Shown piece by piece: positions 56,625-64,000 of a DNA stretch of 64,000 nucleotides (position 1 is the stretch's first letter; the number at the start of each line of letters is the position of its first letter). The DNA comes from Phoronis australis (taxonomy: Eukaryota > Phoronida > Phoronidae): assembly GCA_002633005.1 (NCBI GenBank), contig NMRA01000076.1:442800-506799 (forward strand), written 5' to 3'. Under the pieces are notes generated by a model. The model saw only the letters and a program-made list of their open reading frames with translations. It was not told the origin of the DNA and did no database searches. The translations under genes and the position numbers were made by a program.

Positions 56625-59600
56625 ATATGAACAATTAAACAATAAATCATTATTTGATTTCTTGCAAAATAAAAATATATTCAACTGATGCAGGAATAGT
56701 TTTAGGAGTGCTACCTGTGTTGATGGTACACAGAATTTTTCATTGATGCCCTGACATAGCGTACATGTAACTGACATGGGGTCTAGCGTACCTGGCCCAC
56801 AAGAAGGTAAAAATTATTTGGGGTGGAGAGCTCAGACAAATTCATAGTTTGCTCCACTCCCGGTGATCATAATGATCACGTTTGCCAATGTCACACCTCT
56901 GTCATCACCAAGGTTTTGCAATTGGTGATGGAAATAACTGGTGACATGGGGCCCCTGCTTGCTATTGAACACTGCATTGCAAAATCAACAACTTGACCCA
57001 TTTCATTGCAGTATATATGGTGCCACCATATATACTCCTTATCTATAGTTTATAACTGCACCTTGTACTGGAACCACTGACATCACTGATACTCCTTGAC
57101 ACCAAGAAATACAAAATTTGCTAATGGATTTGGTTTGTTGACCAGTACTTTAATCAGGATGAACATGTTCACTGTTATGTATTCAGGGGTAAATAATTGG
57201 TGTTATACATGACAAAAGATTGCATTGAACCCTTGACAATGGAATAGATTCATTTCTGAATTTGGAAACTTGCCATCTGGAGTCTGACACTAAATTAGAG
57301 ATAGGAATGACAGATCTCAACAATTAGTGTCTGGACGATCAGTAGTTGCACATGTAGTGGGGTAAAAGACACAATCACGCGTAGAAAATGTTGCCAAAAT
57401 ATTCGAATCGGAAGAGGGTAGAAAAAAAAACAGCATAACCCATATGACCTCTAAACTGACCCAAAAGCATATTTTGTAAAATGATTCTAGTCGAGTCATC
57501 AATGCAGTAATAAAAATCAATGTTTCATGTTTCTAGCACTGGTGACTGGAATAATTGGGTACTTCATGCACTGTAAAAACTAATTTAGATTGGTTATTCT
57601 TAAAAGCCAAACTGACAGCTAAGAGTCCACTAGCAGATTTGATTCTGCGCAAAACATTTTGTTGTTGCAGTCACGTAATCACCTTTTGAAAAACCAACAA
57701 TTATTTCTACAGACCACTGTGACGAATCACCCCGACACCAATAAATTTATTCACCAAGAGGCTTGACTATTTTGTAACAAATTTATTCAGAGATTTCAAC
57801 ACAATGTACAAATGCTGTAATCTTCGTAGAAATTTAAAAGGCAGCTGTGACTATGAATAAAACTTCAAAATGTAGCCATGAGTTAGTATCCATGAAGGAT
57901 AAGCTATTTAACCACACCATTCTAATGTAAAAATTCTTCAGTTTGGGATGTATATGGAAGACGGGTAAAATTTGATTTTGTCAAATTTCTCAACTAAAAT
58001 AACTTTTCAGGAACACTCGTTTTGCTTTTAGCATTGTTTGTATGGTGGAGCTATTACCAAAGAACATTTGGTAAATGTTTGAGCATTTGCATGAAAGAAA
58101 TATGGCAATTTCAGCGATTATTTTCATCCCAAATTAAAGATTTTGTACCGTATGATAAAGCTGCTGTGTCCCAATTCGATAGTTGGGGTTTTGAAGGCCA
58201 GGGACTCGCTAAAGGCATTAAACATTACAGACAAACACACCATCTTGACCGTGTAATAAAATTTACTCTATTCATCCAGGTTAAAGCCCAACCAAGAGTG
58301 TTTTAAGAAATTTAAAAATTGAGGAATTCAAATATTGAGATGGAACTTATAAGACAAACATGGACTTTTAATACAAAATTTTTGAAAATCTGTGAGCGCC
58401 CAAGAAGCTGCATTTAGGTTAGACTTGCATGCAAGAATAAAATAAAACATAGCAGGGAAGTAAGGGCATTTTCCTGCCCCAGTATTGCAGGGTGCCATTG
58501 AAACTGACAGTTAACTTAAAGGCAGGTGAATGGCGTACGATTTGGGAAGTAAAAATCATGCGAGACTAGCATTCACAAAGACCCAGGCACTTTGAAGGAG
58601 GTTTCAATCATTGTAATGATGGATGAACGTTTAACCACACATGCAAGTCTAAAAATGAAAATCTGAAAATTACACAGGTGGGCATTGAGCAGAATATGGC
58701 CGTTCACCCAGCGAGTACGACCCTCCGTACTCCCATCTGTGATCAATGGCAGGAAAACGTGTTGTAAATTATATGACAAGCAAAATGAACGACATTAACT
58801 GTAACAAAAGATTTTAACAAAACTTTTCTAAGGCACCATCGCATGAGCATAAAAATACTTTCAAACAATTTGTCATCAAGCAAATATCTGAAGTGGTAAT
58901 ATTTATTTGATATTCAGTAAAAATCATTAGGATATTACATAAAGTCGGGTTCATTGAGTAGTTCTGTTGGCAAACACAGCTGCAAACACGACTACTATTG
59001 CAACTCCGTAAAGTAACTTTCATGACATACGCCAGATTATGTAAATCAATTGCACATTGCATGTTGTGCTGTCTGTTTGCAAGTAATACAGTCGGAGGAA
59101 TTCCCAACTGCTTAATATGTGAAGCAAGGCAAACAGTAATTTTAACTACTGATTTTTTAAAACAGAAAAAAACGGAGTTTTAAATGAATTGATGGAACAC
59201 AACTGGCATACAAAGGTTCAGCGTTTATTTTGCTTTCCTGAAATCCTCACCAATGGAAGGCTGCACGTAAACTGAAATTATTAATCACGAATTGAATTCT
59301 CCCTCCTACCTTTGTCAACTAAGAGCAATTGTCTAAATATACCAACATCTATTTTCAAAGATATAATTTAAGGTCCATATTACACACAATAAAACTCGCT
59401 TAAGTCAGATTTTCGCTTACAACTAGGACAAAGTTCAGCACTACAGTAATGTTGTTCAAGTTCATTAACCAGACCCTTCAGATAGATCAGATTTCACCTT
59501 ACTCTTATGAAATCTTTCGGTTGGATCAGACTTATAATATTTTCACTGTATTTAACAATTGATTTTCCAATGTTCTTAGCAGGACTGATGACTAACGCTG

Positions 59601-61155
59601 GACTAATGAACTAGAATACTTGCAGGGAGATCTGAACAAGGATTTGTGACCACAAACATTCAATAGCATTAAATTGTTTTAGCATATTAAGGTATCTGCA
59701 CCACTACCTATTAAGTATATCTCTAACAATCATAAATTAAATAATAGACATCTTACTAATATGCAGAACTGTGTTCATTAACATTGTTTCACAAGATATA
59801 AGTATACAGTACTTTCTACTAATTACTGTCCTCCAGACAAAATAGTGTCACCAACATCATTCTTCATCTTTTTGATATTGCAAACAAGTACCACACATTT
59901 CATAGTGACTGGTGATATGCACATAATATTGGAACACCCTTCATGATACTAAAATTCAATTATTTAGGATTGATGCAAAATAACCAAGAAATAAGGGAAA
60001 AAGAGATGCAAGATACAAAATCCTGAAAAACCATAGCTTCTTACACTATGTACAAATGGCGGATAACGTGTCTGATTCGACATTGGGAAAAAATTGCACA
60101 CGAACATCTGGGGCCCGCTTTTTCAAAGGTAGTATTTCCAGTCGTAACTAAGACAGTCATGCGTGCATTTTTGCGAAGGCGACACTGCATTGTCTGGTAA
60201 TAGCGAAGCATTGCTACTGAAGTAAACATGATCGTCGTTCACATTTATGTTGAAAGCCCACTTTCATAATCCACATGTTTCCAATGAAAATTGAAGACAT
60301 GGCCGTCTTAGATATGACCTGACTTTGTACGACCTTTGATAAACATACCCCGGTTATGCGATGATCAGGTCAGAAGATGCATGACAGATCTAACTATACA
60401 ATTGTTATTAATTAGTAGTTGGGCTGTGGCATGCCCACAAAGAATAAGCTAGAATTTTAACATTTTGCAAGTGACTTCATGCCAAGTGGAGCAATAAACA
60501 CTCTTTCAGTTCCCATTAAATGTGTGAAAGAACAACTTAGTGAACCCTTATAATAAGCGGTTGATCTGCCATCTGACAAAAATTCCCATCGTGCAATACA
60601 GCCATAATTACAAGGTTGGTATCTTTCACTATATACTTGGCAAATGATGAACAACAACTGCTAGATAAATTAACAGCTAATACAATACCGACCAAAAGTG
60701 ATATGTAACACACTCTTCAATTTCCTAAAATGCTGAAAGATACAAAATATTCTATTCTGATTTTGCAACATTTACACTGAATGCTGAGCGTCAGCGCACT
60801 TATTCCACTGCTGTGATACACTGTTGCGCTACACACTATTTTCACTATTTTATATCAATTGAAAATTATTTCAACATTTGCCATTCTAATTCTAAGATAT
60901 GTTTACTGTTGTACAGTGAGTGCCCAGTGCTGACAACACAAAACTTGACAAACTGGGCGAGCCTGGAAAGTAAGAACGGCCTAACTTTTTGAAAATTAGG
61001 TCAATCACATGATGCGTTTTTCTGCAGCTTGCAGCTCTCTGAGAGACAAAGCACTTGTTAAACTAAAGCAACCCTGATATAAATAAACGAATAAATACAA
61101 GTAATGAGAAATAAAGCATCTACTGAGACAGTTGCTAAGTGAGATACGACTGATG
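56625..61155. other. Region between convergent SxIP-motif gene and TMEM65
   Basis: No coding exon recognised. The two genes point at each other across it, so part is probably 3' untranslated sequence. A TTTATT near 59224 (AATAAA on the minus strand) could end TMEM65 transcripts. Confidence 0.4.
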
Positions 61156-61287
61156 TCATGATGACAAATCCTCTGGCTGCTCAGCTAAAATTTGTTCCTG
61201 CTTCTCTTTTTCAATTTCTTCAGAGTTTATAAACAGCAAAGGAAACATACCCAGAATACACCCAACAGTTATACCAAGACTTCGACC
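61156..61287 (-). CDS. TMEM65: TMEM65 last exon
   Basis: 132 bp, 43 codons plus TGA, GRSLGITVGCILGMFPLLFI then NSEEIEKEKQEQILAEQPED and LSS. The acceptor is TTTACAG. Confidence 0.87.
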   Translation of the reverse strand, partial: GRSLGITVGCILGMFPLLFINSEEIEKEKQEQILAEQPEDLSS

Positions 61288-62109
61288 CTGTAAATGAAGA
61301 GATGAACAACCGTTGACAGATGACTGTGCAACCTTTTACAGGTCCATCTATGTTGTGTTAGCTGCAGTGAAAATAGGTAACAGTCATTAACAGAGAACCT
61401 CCACTTTTAGAACCAGTTTGATGCCTGTTATTCAGTGGAAAAAACTGGTTCTCAAAATGAGGGACATCTGTAAGTGACTATTACCGGAACGCAAGTAACA
61501 GAACATGGAATATGGCAATTTAGGGGCATTTTTCTAGAAACCGCATGCCTTCGTACTCTTGGAGAGGGGGGTCAAACAAATGGAAAATGCGGACTAGCAA
61601 AACCAGTCATGACACGTCTACATTGTCGTTATTTAGGGTCAGAAGCTGTTTGCTGAAAATAACGAATGAACAAAACAAAAGGTTCAGTCTATTTCTGCAA
61701 CTTAAATTTACCATTCTTGATTTTATTTTATCATAAATTCAGGATACGTGTATCTGACTTTGTACTTGAACCCTTTATGATTTGAAATATATGAGAACAA
61801 AACACAATAACAATTAATGATCACTACTATCACACTTGAGATTTTCAGTTTGAAATCGAATTTGTGGCTTTTATCCTATAATTGAGTTATTTTCTCATTT
61901 ACATTAATCATTAATGTCCTAGACCACAAATCAAGGAGACAATGTTCTTGAGAACAGTCTAAAATAAAAAAATACCGAAACCACTTTACCATGAATTACT
62001 TACAATGCCTGCTGCGACTCTTGTTGATCTATAGTCGTGTTGAAATGGGGTCATGTGTGGCGCTTTAATACCAAGCTTACTGCCAATGTGTTCTACATAG
62101 CCCGCCGTT
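61156..62109 (-). CDS. TMEM65: TMEM65, last two exons
   Basis: Minus-strand exons 62004-62109 (AGYVEHIGSKLGIKAPHMTP...RVAAGI) and 61156-61287 (GRSLGITVGCILGMFPLLFI...PEDLSS, stop TGA). Phases agree (1 entering, 0 between) and both have AG/GT sites. The hydrophobic block GITVGCILGMFPLLF followed by an acidic/basic tail is the TMEM65 C-terminal membrane segment. The family protein sits in the mitochondrial inner membrane, has also been reported at cardiac intercalated discs, and has been linked to mitochondrial calcium efflux. The N-terminal exons are not visible and probably lie beyond 64000. Confidence 0.87.
61376..61485. mobile_element. 110-bp palindromic miniature element (GAGAACCAG family)
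   Basis: GGTAACAGTCATTAACAG on the left, complement of GGTAATAGTCACTTACAG on the right, with inner AGAACCAGTTTG...AAACTGGTTCT. Opposite orientation of the spacer to 49784. Located in the TMEM65 intron. Confidence 0.78.
62004..62109 (-). CDS. TMEM65: TMEM65 penultimate exon
   Basis: 106 bp, one base plus 35 codons, TAGYVEHIGSKLGIKAPHMT then PFQHDYRSTRVAAGI. The acceptor is TTGCAG and the donor GTAAGT. Confidence 0.85.
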
Positions 62110-64000
62110 CTGCAACATTATACATTACATGAAAACTTACACAATGCATAGATCGACAGCTGAAGTTTATATGTGAAAATGATTTCCAAAATTAAATGAC
62201 ACCACGCTTTTCAGTACATCAGTCATACCACATATTTTCAAGCTCTTAAGTCATACGGGATGTACAGTGCCTGGTACCATAGAAATGAGACTACAGCAAA
62301 AATAACCTTCATTTGTCAATTTTTAGAATCTATAAAAACCATCTTTAGCTTAAATTTTAAGGCCTTAAGTTTTGCAGAGGACTTTTATCAAAAGTGTTGA
62401 AAGCTTTCATTATCGAATGCCATGATGCCAAATTCCACTGTTATGAAAAATCTTTGAGGGCAGTATAAAATACAACAACAAATACATAATGAATCAACAA
62501 CTGCAAAACTTTTTGCGTCTGTGTATCCTGATCTTAGACAACATTGAGTGAGTTTTACAGAATCAACCAAAACATTCTTTGTTCAGCAAATGCTAAAGTC
62601 AGAATTAAATTAGTTAACAATCGAACATTTCATGTCAAAAAACTTCTGATTTTAACTAACCTAGAGTTATAAAATTGGTCTAATCTCATTCCTTGCTCAG
62701 ATTAGAACTAATTTCTACGTTTGAGAAGAATTGACAGCTTAAATGACGAATCCGAACACAGCATTCTTGACACACCTTTGCTTCCAAGCCGCCATTTTAC
62801 CTGACAAACAACACATTGTCGGTAAAACTTATTGTTTGTTTGTCAACTTAAGGCATGGGAGCAGAGCTTGCTATAAGTCAATTGTGAGTACGTTATTGCA
62901 TTAAACCTGGCCCATTAGCTTGCCTACAACGGCAGGATTTGTTCCCACTGCCAAAGCAGTATGGCCATAACAGGACTTGTAACCAATTTCAATTCAAAGA
63001 AACAATAAGAATGCCAAGGACAATGCTTCGAAAGAGCAATACACAAGGAAAGAAAGTTGTCGTCGACACCAGAACATGGTTTGCGGTAGCATTGAAGATT
63101 AACATAATTAGAGGCAAACTATTCAACATGGTGCATCGAAAACTGTTTCACACTAGTGTGGAGCGGAATTTTTCTAAATTCCAGCATTAGGCGCTACATC
63201 ACATTTCCCGACTGGCAACTATGAATGCTTCTTATTGGTTGTACCACAGTGCCTGATTTTTTATGACTGGCTCCTTTTGTTCGTGCATTAGGTAACAGAG
63301 ATGGATGTCAGTGACAACTGCTGCCTGCTGGTCGCAATATTTTTCCCCGTCCATTTTACATTGTGAAGTATAAGAACTAAACCACTGCTGACAATTAAAT
63401 TTTTGAATGGCAAAAATCGGTTAACTGCAACGGAAGAAAAGAAGAATAATGCGCATCACAACAGTTGTTCATTGATCCCAACCTCCATTTTGTAACCTGC
63501 CTGAGCAAAACAATGGGGCAAACTGAGTCATGTACATCCAGCACTGTGATCATACCGAGTAATACACCCAAAGACTGCAATGAAATGTGAATGGAGGAGT
63601 GTGTCAGTTAACTTTTCGACAGAACCGTGGAACTCAATGATTTTGGAACAAAAATTTTTTTTTTTTTTTTTTGACTTTTTATGTATTTATTATCCTTTAC
63701 AAACAATTACAAAAACAAAACAAACAAATAAGTACACCATTCATTCACTCATGCACACCTCAGGAAGACCATTCTCATATCTCGTTTAAAGTAAATATCT
63801 TCTACATGAAGTTAACATGCACAACAAATTTTTCCCATTTTGCAGAGAAGCTGTCATATACAAAGTTTTTATGTGCATTTAATTTTTCAGCATTATAGTA
63901 TTCATAAGTTTTTGTAACGAACTTGAGAAAATTAGGTATATTTTTGTGACATCTCTCTTTGTAAATGTACTGTTTAGCTAGTAGAAGTAAAATGTTAAAT
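62110..64000. other. TMEM65 intron or upstream, no gene recognised
   Basis: AT-rich. 62755-62850 resembles 19495-19590 (both contain ACACAGCATTCTTGACACAC and AAGCCGCCATTTTACC), a dispersed repeat. A poly-T run at about 63655-63672 precedes further AT-rich sequence. No further TMEM65 exon was found. Confidence 0.45.

Noticed and set aside
1-64000. CRISPR arrays, operons or bacterial-type signals
   Set aside because: The window is clearly an animal genome with spliced genes. The only regularly spaced repeats are the two minisatellites.

Overview
This is a eukaryotic, metazoan genomic window. Genes are split by GT-AG introns, intergenic DNA is AT-rich and full of repeats, and the recognisable proteins are animal families: HOOK, EEF1E1/AIMP3 and TMEM65. 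The mix of hAT-type miniature elements, small Gypsy- and Copia-type LTR elements, a PIF/Harbinger relic and a tRNA-type SINE suggests an invertebrate bilaterian, probably marine. I cannot name the species.

Layout. 1-16821 (minus strand): 13 exons of a HOOK dynein-adaptor gene, covering the N-terminal dynein-binding domain and the first coiled coils (about 428 residues). The C-terminal half is not in the window. Exons 5 and 6 occur a second time at 580-1616 and exon 4 occurs twice. 16822-17193: a 372-bp divergent promoter. 17194-30032 (plus strand): EEF1E1 with six exons (172 aa); exons 2-4 are present twice around an assembly gap. 30829-31290: a tRNA-derived SINE beside a HARBI1-like transposase relic. 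32270-39832: a nested LTR-retrotransposon block, made of a tandem array of gag-bearing Copia-type units with LTRs of about 377 bp, into which a 541-543 bp Gypsy-type mini-element was inserted. The mini-element is present as two full copies, one solo LTR and two empty sites. 39833-47471: no gene recognised. 47472-56472 (plus): an unrecognised gene encoding at least 637 aa, with coiled-coil and SxIP-like motifs. 56473-61155: no gene recognised. 61156-62109 (minus): the last two exons of TMEM65. The rest holds nothing I can assign.

Assembly. At least five stretches occur twice, nearly identical, and most pairs are separated by an N or an N run (2350, 9463, 23453-23936, 33258, 50935-51029). The simplest reading is that two divergent haplotypes were laid end to end, so the exon duplications should not be taken as real without read-level evidence. 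The paired copies do give useful empty-site/filled-site comparisons for several transposons.

HOOK (cargo adaptor for dynein), EEF1E1 (multi-tRNA-synthetase scaffold) and TMEM65 (organelle membrane protein) have unrelated roles. The only functional linkage suggested by the sequence is the head-to-head arrangement of HOOK and EEF1E1.
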